Source: Rhizobium oryziradicis (GTDB taxonomy: Bacteria > Pseudomonadota > Alphaproteobacteria > Rhizobiales > Rhizobiaceae). Taken from it: a stretch of 64,000 nucleotides of DNA. The DNA lies in the NCBI RefSeq assembly GCF_001939045.1, contig NZ_MKIM01000027.1, positions 124,001 through 188,000 of the forward strand, written 5' to 3'. The notes below the pieces were generated by a model. That model searched no databases, was not told where the DNA came from, and saw only the letters and a program-made list of their open reading frames with translations. Position numbers and translations under genes: made by a program. Of the stretch, positions 42,277-51,248 are shown piece after piece (position 1 is the first letter of the stretch; the number at the start of each line of letters is the position of its first letter).

Positions 42277-45012
42277 ATGGCAACGGATGTTGAAAAACTC
42301 GTAGTGCAACTTTCGGCTGATATAAAGAGCTATCAGCGTGAAATGCAAAAGGCGGCGGGCATTACCAATCGTCAGGCCCGTGCGATTGAAGATCGCTATA
42401 AGCAGATGGACAAGCGGCTTGCTGGTTTCGGTTCATCGGCTGCACGGGGCTTGATTGCTCCATTGACCGGTGTTGCCGCTGCTATCAGCACAAAAGAAGT
42501 GCTGGCCTATGCCGATGCATGGACTTCCGCCAAGAATAGCTTGGCTGTTGCGGGCGTGGTTGGCGACAACCAAGTGCAGGTGCTGGATAAGCTCTATCAG
42601 TCGGCACAATCCAATTCGACGCCTATTGGTGCGATGGCCGATCTGTTCGGCAAAGCTGCGCAAGCATCTGACAATCTCGGTGCTAGCCAAGCCGATTTGC
42701 TCAAATTTTCAGATGGTGTGGGTGTTGCCCTTCGGGTCGCGGGCACGGGGGCGGCTGAAGCATCCGGCGCACTGACACAGCTTGGCCAGTTGCTCGGATC
42801 TTCCCGCGTGCAGGCGGAAGAATTTAACTCTGTGAACGAGGGTGCGCGTCCAATCCTGATTGCTGTTGCCAACGGGCTTGATGCTGCTGGAGGGTCTGTC
42901 AATAAGCTCAAGCAATTGGTGAATGACGGCAAAGTTTCTGGCCAGCAGTTTTTTCAAGCTTTTTTGAAAGGTCTGCCAACTATTCAGGCTATGGCTGCGA
43001 ACTCTACGCAGACAATTGAGCAAGGTGTTACCAAGGTCAACAACGCCTTCACCCGCTATATTGGCCAGTCCGACGAAAGTCTCGGTGCCTCGCAACGTCT
43101 TGTAGCGGGTCTCAATGCGCTTGCAGATAATTTTGACAACACGGCTGATATTGTTCTCAAACTTGCCAGCGTGATTGCTGGTGCGCTTGTGGGCCGCTCG
43201 ATAGCCGGAATGATCGCAAATTTAGGCTTGGCGACAACGGCGGTTGTTCGCCTTGTAGCGGCTCTTCGGGCTGCTTCATCCATGGCAGGCATTGCCACGG
43301 CACTTGGCGGCGTTGGCGCAGCTGCCGGGCCACTTGGCTTGATCATTGGCGGAACAGTAGTCGGGGCACTCGCGCTGTTTTCCTCGTCCTCCAATGAAGC
43401 AAGTCAGTCTGCCAAGACCTATGCGGATGCACTCGCGAAAGTGCGGAAAAATGCAGAAGCGACGGCAACCAGTGTTGAGAATGCTGCGAATAGGATAAGT
43501 GAGCGAACCCGCAATGCTCTCTCAGGCGGCGTGCAAGAAGGTCGTGCCAATGTCGAGGCGGCAAAAGCATCTGTCATCGATCTATTTTCTCAGATCATAG
43601 ACAACGCTCCGCGACGGTTGATTTCCGAGGAGCAGCTGAAGTCATTGGCTGATCTTCGTGATGGACTGACTGACGGCAAAGTTACCGCAGCCGGAGCCAG
43701 CGATGCACTATACGCGCTAGCAAACTCAAACCCAAAATTTCAAAAACTGGCTGATCAGCTTGCTCCGCTGCTCGATAAGCTGAAAGAAGCTATGGCCGCA
43801 ACGTCACTTTTGCAAAAGCAGCTGGGGGATGTTTCAATCGTCGATCCAACGGTTAAAGCTGGATACGACCAATATTCTAAATCGCGGCTTCAGGGCCGGG
43901 AAATGGTCAAGCTCGGCAAGGCTTACGCCGACGAAGCACAGCGCCAAAATAGTCTCTCGAAAGAGCAGCTGGCCATTGAAAAAGAGATCGCCAAGATCAA
44001 GACCGACCTTGCCAAAACGGGCGGCGCGTTGCCTGACGCTCAAATCAAATCCCTTGCAACGGCGAACGTTAAGGCAGATGAAGCCAGATCGTCATCCGGA
44101 AAAAAAACATCTGCGCCAAAAACTGCCGACAGCCGATTTGAGACTGATATTCAGGCGGTAAGAGATCGCACGGCTGCGCTGATCGTAGAACAGCAAGTGA
44201 CCGGCAAGACGTATGTCGAGCAAGAAAAGCGCCGTATGGCGCTTGATCTGGAGCAGCAGGCTTTGGCCGATGTGCGCGAAGAGGCGCGCAAAAAGGGCGA
44301 TAAAGATTGGCAAAATGCCGAAATCTCTAAAACCCAACGTGACCGCATTGAAGAGGTATCCGCCGCTTACGCCGAACAGGCTGATATGTTGCGCAAAGTG
44401 GAAGAGGCTGAACAGCGTGCGCAAAGTGCTGCCAGCGAATTTTACGACACGGCACGGTCAGCCTTTTCCGATGTTATCACCGGGGCGGAAAGCTTTAGCG
44501 ATGCTCTTTCTGGTATCTTGAAAAAGCTTGGTGATCTTGCCCTGAATAGTGCTTTCGATAGCATGTTCGGTGGATCGTCTGCCACCGCTAGCGGCGGCTG
44601 GCTCACGGGTCTGTTTAAGTCCGCTGGCTTTGCCGATGGCGGCTACACCGGGGCGGGCGGCAAATACGAACCTGCGGGCATTGTCCATAAGGGTGAATAT
44701 GTCATGGATGCCGAGACTGTCAGAAAGGCGGGCGGGCCTGCCGGGCTGGATGCCATGCGCAAGCGGCTTAAGGGCTATTCTGCCGGTGGCTATGTTGGGC
44801 CAAGTGCACCGCGCATGCCAGATATTTCCAGAGTCGCTGCAAGCCGGTCCTCGCCTGTCCAGATCAGCTTTAATCCGGTGATCGACAATCGTGGGGCGTC
44901 TGTTGAGGCTGTGGCACGCAATGAGCAGGCATTGCAGCAGTTTCAAAAGACACTGCCTGCGCAAGTGGTCAACGCAATTCGTGATGCGCGGGCGCGGGGT
45001 GTGAAGATATGA
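42277..45012 (+). CDS. Tail tape measure protein
   Basis: A 911-residue tape measure. Start at 42277 (MATDVEKLVVQLSADIKSYQREMQKAAGITNRQARAIEDRY), the standard opening, with GGAAA upstream. The TP901/lambda H-type N-domain (ALTQLGQLLGSSRVQAEEFNSVNEGARPILIAVANGLDAAGGSVNKLKQLVNDGKVSGQQFFQAFLKG) is followed by hydrophobic helices (VIAGALVGRSIAGMIANLGLATTAVVRLV, AAAGPLGLIIGGTVVGALALF), coiled coils and a Gly-rich C-terminus with GGYTGAGGKYEPAGIVHKGEYVMDAETVRKAG, typical of this family. It sets tail length and helps DNA entry. Confidence 0.94.
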   Translation: MATDVEKLVVQLSADIKSYQREMQKAAGITNRQARAIEDRYKQMDKRLAGFGSSAARGLIAPLTGVAAAISTKEVLAYADAWTSAKNSLAVAGVVGDNQVQVLDKLYQSAQSNSTPIGAMADLFGKAAQASDNLGASQADLLKFSDGVGVALRVAGTGAAEASGALTQLGQLLGSSRVQAEEFNSVNEGARPILIAVANGLDAAGGSVNKLKQLVNDGKVSGQQFFQAFLKGLPTIQAMAANSTQTIEQGVTKVNNAFTRYIGQSDESLGASQRLVAGLNALADNFDNTADIVLKLASVIAGALVGRSIAGMIANLGLATTAVVRLVAALRAASSMAGIATALGGVGAAAGPLGLIIGGTVVGALALFSSSSNEASQSAKTYADALAKVRKNAEATATSVENAANRISERTRNALSGGVQEGRANVEAAKASVIDLFSQIIDNAPRRLISEEQLKSLADLRDGLTDGKVTAAGASDALYALANSNPKFQKLADQLAPLLDKLKEAMAATSLLQKQLGDVSIVDPTVKAGYDQYSKSRLQGREMVKLGKAYADEAQRQNSLSKEQLAIEKEIAKIKTDLAKTGGALPDAQIKSLATANVKADEARSSSGKKTSAPKTADSRFETDIQAVRDRTAALIVEQQVTGKTYVEQEKRRMALDLEQQALADVREEARKKGDKDWQNAEISKTQRDRIEEVSAAYAEQADMLRKVEEAEQRAQSAASEFYDTARSAFSDVITGAESFSDALSGILKKLGDLALNSAFDSMFGGSSATASGGWLTGLFKSAGFADGGYTGAGGKYEPAGIVHKGEYVMDAETVRKAGGPAGLDAMRKRLKGYSAGGYVGPSAPRMPDISRVAASRSSPVQISFNPVIDNRGASVEAVARNEQALQQFQKTLPAQVVNAIRDARARGVKI

Positions 45013-45632
45013 CCATCACCTATCCGGTTGACCTGCTGGCCGATTTCCCCGGCTGGTCAACCAAGTTCGAACCGCTTTACCGGCAAGAGCAATCACGAAC
45101 GGCGGGCGGTGTCACCTACATCAAGGATCTGGGTTCGCCGCTGTGGTCTGCCAGCTATCAGACCCGCTCACTCAAGCCGAATGAGCTGGATGCCTGGCGG
45201 GCGCGGCTGGAAGCGCTGGAAGGCGGCTTGCAGTTCTTTAAAGGTGTGCCTCTGTCGCGGGCGCGGCCTATTGCCTATCCGGCTGGCAAGGCGGTGCCAA
45301 GCAATCCGGTGCTGTCGGCCATTGGCAGCAACAACAAGAGCGTGACCATTTCCGGCTTGTCGAGTGGTTACGTTTTTTCAGTGGGCGATATGGTCCAGAT
45401 CGCGGGCAGCGGGCTTTATCGCGTGGTTGAGGGGGCGGTTGCCAACTCTGGTGGCGTTGCCAGCCTGTTCGAGGTGCGCCCGCATTTATGGCCGGGCACG
45501 GTTGCGGGATCTGCGGTGACGTTGATCCGGCCATCCTGCACCATGATGATTGTGCCGGGGTCGATCACGTCTGATGCCGAGCTGGCGACCGGGCGCGGTT
45601 CTATCACGTTCAATGCAATAGAGGTGCGCTGA
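45009..45632 (+). CDS. Tail tip/distal tail protein
   Basis: A 207-residue product (MTITYPVDLLADFPGWSTKFEPLYRQEQSRTAGGVTYIKDLGSPLWSASYQTRSLKPNELDAWRARLEALEGGLQFFKG) that follows the tape measure as minor tail or distal-tail proteins do. The beta-rich C-terminal half (ITISGLSSGYVFSVGDMVQI-like) resembles a hub OB-fold. Assigned by position and pattern. Confidence 0.78.
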   Translation: MTITYPVDLLADFPGWSTKFEPLYRQEQSRTAGGVTYIKDLGSPLWSASYQTRSLKPNELDAWRARLEALEGGLQFFKGVPLSRARPIAYPAGKAVPSNPVLSAIGSNNKSVTISGLSSGYVFSVGDMVQIAGSGLYRVVEGAVANSGGVASLFEVRPHLWPGTVAGSAVTLIRPSCTMMIVPGSITSDAELATGRGSITFNAIEVR

Positions 45633-46303
45633 TGCGGTATCTTCCAACAGCCATCACCGATGCGCTTGCCCGTCGCAAGCTGGTGGCGCGTGACTTTCTC
45701 TGGATCATTGCCCGCGACCGCACCAATGGCCAGCCGCAAGCGGTGGGCTTTTGGTCGGATGTGGGCAATCTTGCCGCTGATGTTGTCCATCCCGACACCG
45801 GCCTTCCTGAGACCCGCAATTTCTACGGCTCTGGCACGCTGATCGGCATGTCAGAAATTCCGCTGGTTTCGACCTTGGAAGCGCAAAACGTGACCATCAC
45901 CATGTCCCAGATTGATGATGTGGTGGCGCAAGCGGTTCGGCTCTATGATTGCAAGCAAGCCCGTGTGGAAGTCTATCGCGGGCTGTTTTCGCCAGAGACG
46001 CGCAAGATGGTGGCACCTAGCGAACTGCGGTTTTTGGGCTTTGTCGACACCATCCACATCAAGACACCAGCGGAGAACGAGGCGGGGGCGGTTACGCTGA
46101 CTTGCGTTTCCCATATGCAGGAAATTACCCGCTCCAACCCTGACACCCGTTCCGATGCCAGCCAAAGGCAGCGCAATGCCAATGATAACTTTTATCAGGA
46201 TGTGGCGGTGGTCGGCGAGTGGGAGCTGTTTTGGGGGCAGGCGCAAGGCAAAATTGCCACCACGGCCCGCAAGCTGTCCTCCATCCTTGGCATTTCGGGT
46301 TAA
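45632..46303 (+). CDS. Baseplate hub-like tail protein
   Basis: A 223-residue product: ALARRKLVARDFLWIIARDRTNGQPQAVGFWSDVGNLAADVVHPDTG...YGSGTLIGMSEIPLVSTLEAQNVTITMSQIDDVVAQAVRLYDCKQARVEVYRGLFSPETRKMVA. Similar to DUF2163-type hub proteins of GTA-like tails. Coupled to the previous gene by a one-base overlap. Confidence 0.75.
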   Translation: MRYLPTAITDALARRKLVARDFLWIIARDRTNGQPQAVGFWSDVGNLAADVVHPDTGLPETRNFYGSGTLIGMSEIPLVSTLEAQNVTITMSQIDDVVAQAVRLYDCKQARVEVYRGLFSPETRKMVAPSELRFLGFVDTIHIKTPAENEAGAVTLTCVSHMQEITRSNPDTRSDASQRQRNANDNFYQDVAVVGEWELFWGQAQGKIATTARKLSSILGISG

Positions 46304-46306
46304 ACC

Positions 46307-46738
46307 ATGATCAGACATGCTGTTTTTGATGATCGCTTTGCGGTCATTGCGCTGTTGCGCGAAAGCCATGCAGCGGCGGGCTATGGGTTCGCGTTTGAGG
46401 CATCACGGGCCGATGCGCTGTTTCGCCTGCATCTGGAAAGCCCCATGGCTTGCGTGTTGCTGTTGGAGCGGCAAGGGGTTGTAGCGGGCGTGCTGATGGC
46501 CTCGGTCTATGACCATCCGTTCGGGGCTGGGTTGATGGCTAAGGAAACGGTGTGGTATATCGCGCCCCATGCCCGTGGGCGCGGTGGGCCTGCCATGCTG
46601 GACGCCTATGAGGCGTGGGCGGTTAAGCTTGGCTGCACATCGATTGGCATGGCAGCGCTTGCCAGCAATGATGTGTCCAAACTCTATCAGCGGCGTGGTT
46701 ATGCCGCCGTTGAAACGCACTTTATCAAGTCAATCTGA
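46307..46738 (+). CDS. GNAT-type acetyltransferase within the tail operon
   Basis: A 143-residue GNAT fold: IRHAVFDDRFAVIALLRESHAAAG at the start, ACVLLLERQGVVAGVLMASV, then the acetyl-CoA loop WYIAPHARGRGGPAMLDAYEAWAVKLGCTSIGMAAL and YQRRGYAAVETHFIKSI. Such phage GNATs lie where gene transfer agents and siphophages keep a peptidase for tail-tip assembly; target unknown. Confidence 0.8.
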   Translation: MIRHAVFDDRFAVIALLRESHAAAGYGFAFEASRADALFRLHLESPMACVLLLERQGVVAGVLMASVYDHPFGAGLMAKETVWYIAPHARGRGGPAMLDAYEAWAVKLGCTSIGMAALASNDVSKLYQRRGYAAVETHFIKSI

Positions 46739-46750
46739 CGGTATCCCAAC

Positions 46751-49516
46751 ATGGCTATTTTTTCCGGCATCGCCGCACTGGTCACCAGTGCGGTGGGTGC
46801 GATCTCGACCTTTGTGGGTGGCTTGGGCATTATCGGCTCAACCTTGCTGCGGGCCGCTGTTGGCGTGGGTTTGAGCCTGCTGGCCAAGGCGGTTGCGGGC
46901 AAAGGCAATCCGACGGATTCGGCATCCTTTGCGGTCAGTGGCCAGTTGCAGGCGGGCGGCACGGTGTCGCGCTCGATCATTCTGGGCATGACCGCCACAG
47001 CGGGATCGCTGGTCTATGCCAACACATGGGGCAATGAGGGCAACACGCCCAACGCTTACGCCAGCCAAGTGATTGCTGTGGCCGATGCGCCAATCAAGTC
47101 GCTGCTGGCTGTTATCGTCAATGGCGTTGCCTGTGAGTTGGATTTTGGTCGCTATCATGGCGACTTCGGCTGGCCGGTTAAAGAATACCGCAAGGATGGT
47201 GCCGATTACCTTTGGATCAAGTTTTATGATGGTAATCAGACACAAGCCGATGGCTTTCTGGTCAACCGTGTCTCCAGCGCTGCGCGGCCTTATCAAAGCA
47301 CACGGGTGGGCTATGGCGTTGCCTATGTGATCGCCACCTCACGGGTTAATCAAGAGCTGTTTTCCGGCTTTCCATCGTTCAAGTTCGTGCTGGATGGCAT
47401 GCGGCTTTATGATCCGTCTGCTGATAGCTCGGTGGGTGGCAATGGTGGCCAGCGCTGGAATGATCCCGCCACATGGGGCGGTGATGGCGACCGCTTGCCG
47501 GTGGTGCAGCTCTATAACGTTATGCGGGGTATCCGCTGGAATGGGCAATGGCTGTATGGCCTGCAAACGGTCTCGGAGCGGCGCTTGCCCGCCAGCCATT
47601 GGATTTCCCAGATTGGCAAATGCCGGGCCTTGATTGACGGGCCGGATGGCAAAGAGGCCACCTATCGTTCGGGTGCCGAGGTGGGTGTGAATGCTGCAAT
47701 TCAGGATGCGGTCAACGCCATCCTGACCGCCTGTAACGGGCGTCTATCCGAGATTGGCGGCACCTATAAGCCTTATGTGGGTGCGCCGGGAAATGCTGTC
47801 TATCAGTTTTCGGATGCGGATATTCTCTCAACAGAAGAGCAGACGTTTACGCCCTTCTTTGGCCTGTCTGATACCATCAACGGCATATCGGCCTCCTATC
47901 CATCCATTGATGATGCATGGTCGATGACAGAGGCACCGCCTGTTTACAACAGCGGCTTTGAGGTGGAAGACGGCGGGCGGCGGCTGTTGGCCGATGTCAG
48001 CCTCGATTTTGTGCCCTTTAAGGGCCAAGTCCAGCGGCTGATGCAATCGGCGCTGAAAGAAGCGCGGCGGGCAAGGCGGCACACCATTTCCATGCCGCCC
48101 GCGTTTTGGGTGCTGGAGCCGGGCGATGTGGTGGCGTGGGCAAGCGCCCGCAACGGCTATAACCAAAAGCTGTTTCGCGTGGATGGTGTTCTCGATCAGC
48201 CCAACCTTGATGTGGTGCTTGATCTCACGGAAGTTGATCCAAGCGATTATAACTGGAACCAAGCCACCGATTACCGTGTGCCGGTGTCGGGCAGTATCGC
48301 AACAGAGCGGCCACCCGTTCAACCGATGTATGGTTGGCAGGCGGTGCCCGCCACGATTTATGATGATCAAGGCCGTGCACGGCGTCCATCCATCAAGGTC
48401 AGCTGTGATGCGGGTCAGGATGATGTACGCAATGTTCGCATTCAGGTGCGGCAAGTGGCATTGCAAAACCTTGTCTTTGATAGTGACGCCACGCCTTACG
48501 CGGCACCTTTTGAGTGGGTTTTGAATGGCACATTCATTTCAGCCACGCGGTTTCAGGTGCGCGGCAAGTTTGTGCCTTACTCCAACCGCGCCACCGATTG
48601 GTCCGATTGGATTGATGTGACCACGCCTGATGTGCGGTTTCTGGCGGGGGCCGATTATGATCCATACGAGGGGCTGATTGGCTTTGATAATCTTGAGGGT
48701 GACTTAGGGCAATATCAGGATTGGCTCGGTGCTGGTCTGCGCGATGTGCAAACCACGATTGCCGAGCTGGATGCGCGTATTGCCGACCTCGACCTGGGCG
48801 GCGCTGTTGTGCGTGATCAGCTGCGCCAGCAGATCCGGGCAACCGCTGATCAGGTCACGGCTGATTACACCCATCAAGTGGATGTTTTGGCCTCTGCGGA
48901 TGCGGCGATTGTGAACAGCGTGACCGCGTTGACCTCCACCTTCAACGCGCAAACGGCAAGCTTTACCTCGCAAATCAGCACGCTTGCAGCCGCTGACACG
49001 GCCATGACAAGCCGGGTCGATACGCTCACCGCCACCTTGACCGATACGCGCACCGGCTTGCAGGCAACGTCCACGGCTGTTTCCAGCCTGCAAACCAAAG
49101 TCACCAGCGTTGACGGCAAGGTGACGGCGGTGGCCTCGGCCCTGACCTCGCTATCAGCCGCATCATCCAGCGGCGATGTGAACAGCGCCAATTTCCGCAT
49201 GTCGGTGATGAGCGGCCCTGCTGGCTATTCGCGCATCGGGGCAGAAGCCCGCCAAGGCGGGGCGGGCGATTTCCGCTCTGCCGCCTGGTATCTGGACGTT
49301 CCCAACGATGCCAGCCTGCCAACCCGGTTTTTGGTGGAAGCGGGTCAATTCATTGTCGTCGCGGGCGGCAATTACAACAATCCGTTTGTCGTGGATGGCA
49401 CGGCGGTGCGCATGAACGTTGCCAACATTGGCACGGTCACGGCGGGCGTTATGCAAAGCTCAAACGGCAAAATGGTGATCAACCTGACAGCAGGAACGAT
49501 TGTGATTTCGTCATGA
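46751..49516 (+). CDS. Central tail tip protein (host specificity, J-like)
   Basis: A 921-residue protein. The N-terminus is hydrophobic (IAALVTSAVGAISTFVGGLGIIGSTLLRAAVGVGLSLLAK). The middle has hub-type domains (RRHTISMPPAFWVLEPGDVVAWASARNGYNQKLFRVDGVLDQPNLDVVLDLTEVDPSDYNW). Near residues 720-820 are coiled-coil repeats (LTSTFNAQTASFTSQISTLAAADTAM...) and the end is a DUF1983-like/GTA tail-fibre domain. It probably forms the trimeric spike contacting the receptor. Confidence 0.85.
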   Translation: MAIFSGIAALVTSAVGAISTFVGGLGIIGSTLLRAAVGVGLSLLAKAVAGKGNPTDSASFAVSGQLQAGGTVSRSIILGMTATAGSLVYANTWGNEGNTPNAYASQVIAVADAPIKSLLAVIVNGVACELDFGRYHGDFGWPVKEYRKDGADYLWIKFYDGNQTQADGFLVNRVSSAARPYQSTRVGYGVAYVIATSRVNQELFSGFPSFKFVLDGMRLYDPSADSSVGGNGGQRWNDPATWGGDGDRLPVVQLYNVMRGIRWNGQWLYGLQTVSERRLPASHWISQIGKCRALIDGPDGKEATYRSGAEVGVNAAIQDAVNAILTACNGRLSEIGGTYKPYVGAPGNAVYQFSDADILSTEEQTFTPFFGLSDTINGISASYPSIDDAWSMTEAPPVYNSGFEVEDGGRRLLADVSLDFVPFKGQVQRLMQSALKEARRARRHTISMPPAFWVLEPGDVVAWASARNGYNQKLFRVDGVLDQPNLDVVLDLTEVDPSDYNWNQATDYRVPVSGSIATERPPVQPMYGWQAVPATIYDDQGRARRPSIKVSCDAGQDDVRNVRIQVRQVALQNLVFDSDATPYAAPFEWVLNGTFISATRFQVRGKFVPYSNRATDWSDWIDVTTPDVRFLAGADYDPYEGLIGFDNLEGDLGQYQDWLGAGLRDVQTTIAELDARIADLDLGGAVVRDQLRQQIRATADQVTADYTHQVDVLASADAAIVNSVTALTSTFNAQTASFTSQISTLAAADTAMTSRVDTLTATLTDTRTGLQATSTAVSSLQTKVTSVDGKVTAVASALTSLSAASSSGDVNSANFRMSVMSGPAGYSRIGAEARQGGAGDFRSAAWYLDVPNDASLPTRFLVEAGQFIVVAGGNYNNPFVVDGTAVRMNVANIGTVTAGVMQSSNGKMVINLTAGTIVISS

Positions 49517-51024
49517 CCAAAACACTTATTGGCCTCGACTATACCGGCACGGCTTGCGTTAAAATCACCAAGGGTTCCTATGATCCCGTGACCACGCCGG
49601 ATGGTGATATTGCCAAGTTTCTCTATTCGTCAAAATGGGCGGCAGATTGCAAGATTGCCGCCCTGTTTCGCGGCCTGCCGCAAGGGGCGGGTTACTATCC
49701 ATCACCGCAAAACTGGAATTATTACATCTCTTATGGCCACCCGCCACCAGCGGGCGAAACCACGTTTGATTTCAACATCATTCAAAAGAGCTATTTTCCT
49801 GATCTGCTCTATGATTACCCGCTGCACATCATCAAGTCCTATGATCAAAACGGCTATGACATTACCGCACGGGTTTGGAGTTTTGTGCTGAACGCTGGTT
49901 ATGCTCAAACCTATGTTTGGCAGACCGCAAACGGATCATCCAACAACGTGGGCTGGGTTAGCCCCGGCTCGACCTTTGGGGTGCTGGCTGCGGGCGGGGC
50001 ATGGACCACGGTAACAGCCACGCAAACGGCCATTGCGTCCAATATGGATTTGAGCGGATCATCCCAGATCACCATGGCGGTGTTTAACTTGCCCGGTGAT
50101 GAAGCGCCCATTCAAAATGGCGATGAGCGGGCACCTGTGGCAGGCCAGCCGCAAATCATCATCAATTCCAGCACGCTCAAAGTGAGCAAGCCGGGCTTTG
50201 ATGTGAACACCGCCACCGGCACGCAAGTGGCGTTTGACAGTGCCAACATGCCAAGCAAGATCATTGCCGCCAATGATATCTATGTGCCAAGCGGCACAAG
50301 CTATTATGAGACGGGCTTTTATCTGAGCTTGGAAACGCTGGTTGATTGCCATTTCTACGATGGCAGCGTGATCTATTATCCGCGCTCGATTGCCAAAGGT
50401 GCCATTCCGGTGGTCTATCGCAAGAACGGCACGACAATTGAATTCGTCAATTCAGGCGCACCATGCCGGGCACGATTTATGGTCTATGCCTCTGGCAAGA
50501 CAGATCAAACCTATGGCCAAAACGATGTGTTGCGGCAATTTACCGATGGCGGCGGCAACAATGTCGTGCAGTTCTTAAGGCCCGGTTGCGGTCCTAATCC
50601 GAGCTTTTCCGATATTGTCATCGATAGCCGTTGGCCTGTCGTGAAGATCGTCAAACAGGGCTATTTCAATGTGCCGGATGGGGCGGCGGAATCAACCATA
50701 TCCTATGACGCAAACGGCATGTTCGTGTTTGTGCGCTGGTGCAGCTTGCACGGCGGCGGCAGCAACGGCAATGGCGTGAACCGCTGGACGTGGAGCAAGT
50801 TTGTGCGCCCGCCCGAATTTACCCTATGGGCGGTTGATAACGGCGCTTTCAATGTGGGCGGCAACACCACGATTTGCCGCTACGACAACACATCGGCCAC
50901 GTTTTACAGCTATCGCGGCCTGCCCAAATACCAGACCTACACCAGCTCAAGACCGACAACGGCCTATGACACGGCCCCGATTATCGGCATCCGCTACTAC
51001 GTCTTTGGCGTGGCGATGCCCTGA
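49513..51024 (+). CDS. Tail-associated structural protein
   Basis: A 503-residue, Tyr/Gly/Asn/Thr-rich, beta-dominated protein (MTKTLIGLDYTGTACVKITKGSYDP..., ending TAPIIGIRYYVFGVAMP). It overlaps the J-like gene by 4 bases and lies before the fibre genes, so it is likely a tail-tip or fibre-attachment protein. No named family recognised. Confidence 0.7.
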   Translation: MTKTLIGLDYTGTACVKITKGSYDPVTTPDGDIAKFLYSSKWAADCKIAALFRGLPQGAGYYPSPQNWNYYISYGHPPPAGETTFDFNIIQKSYFPDLLYDYPLHIIKSYDQNGYDITARVWSFVLNAGYAQTYVWQTANGSSNNVGWVSPGSTFGVLAAGGAWTTVTATQTAIASNMDLSGSSQITMAVFNLPGDEAPIQNGDERAPVAGQPQIIINSSTLKVSKPGFDVNTATGTQVAFDSANMPSKIIAANDIYVPSGTSYYETGFYLSLETLVDCHFYDGSVIYYPRSIAKGAIPVVYRKNGTTIEFVNSGAPCRARFMVYASGKTDQTYGQNDVLRQFTDGGGNNVVQFLRPGCGPNPSFSDIVIDSRWPVVKIVKQGYFNVPDGAAESTISYDANGMFVFVRWCSLHGGGSNGNGVNRWTWSKFVRPPEFTLWAVDNGAFNVGGNTTICRYDNTSATFYSYRGLPKYQTYTSSRPTTAYDTAPIIGIRYYVFGVAMP

Positions 51025-51068
51025 TAACGCCTGACGGCAACCCTTCCCATTTTCGAAAGAGTGTTTCC

Positions 51069-51248
51069 ATGAACATCCATCCCGATGTCGCATATGCAGA
51101 GCTGTGCGCTGAGAACAAATATCTAAAAGGCCGCAATCTGGCGCTGGCGCAAACGCTGCATGAAATCGCCAGCGAGCGCGACCAATTGCGTGCCGAGCTG
51201 GACGCATTGACCAAATTAAAGGAGGCGGATGATGGCGCTGCTGAGTGA
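51069..51248 (+). CDS. Small coiled-coil protein before the tail fibre
   Basis: Fifty-nine residues: MNIHPDVAYAELCAENKYLKGRNLALAQTLHEIASERDQLRAELDALTKLKE... a nearly continuous coiled coil. GAAAGAG precedes the ATG, and its last 20 bases overlap the fibre gene, whose AAAGGAGG ribosome site lies inside it. Possibly a fibre chaperone or linker. Confidence 0.65.
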   Translation: MNIHPDVAYAELCAENKYLKGRNLALAQTLHEIASERDQLRAELDALTKLKEADDGAAE

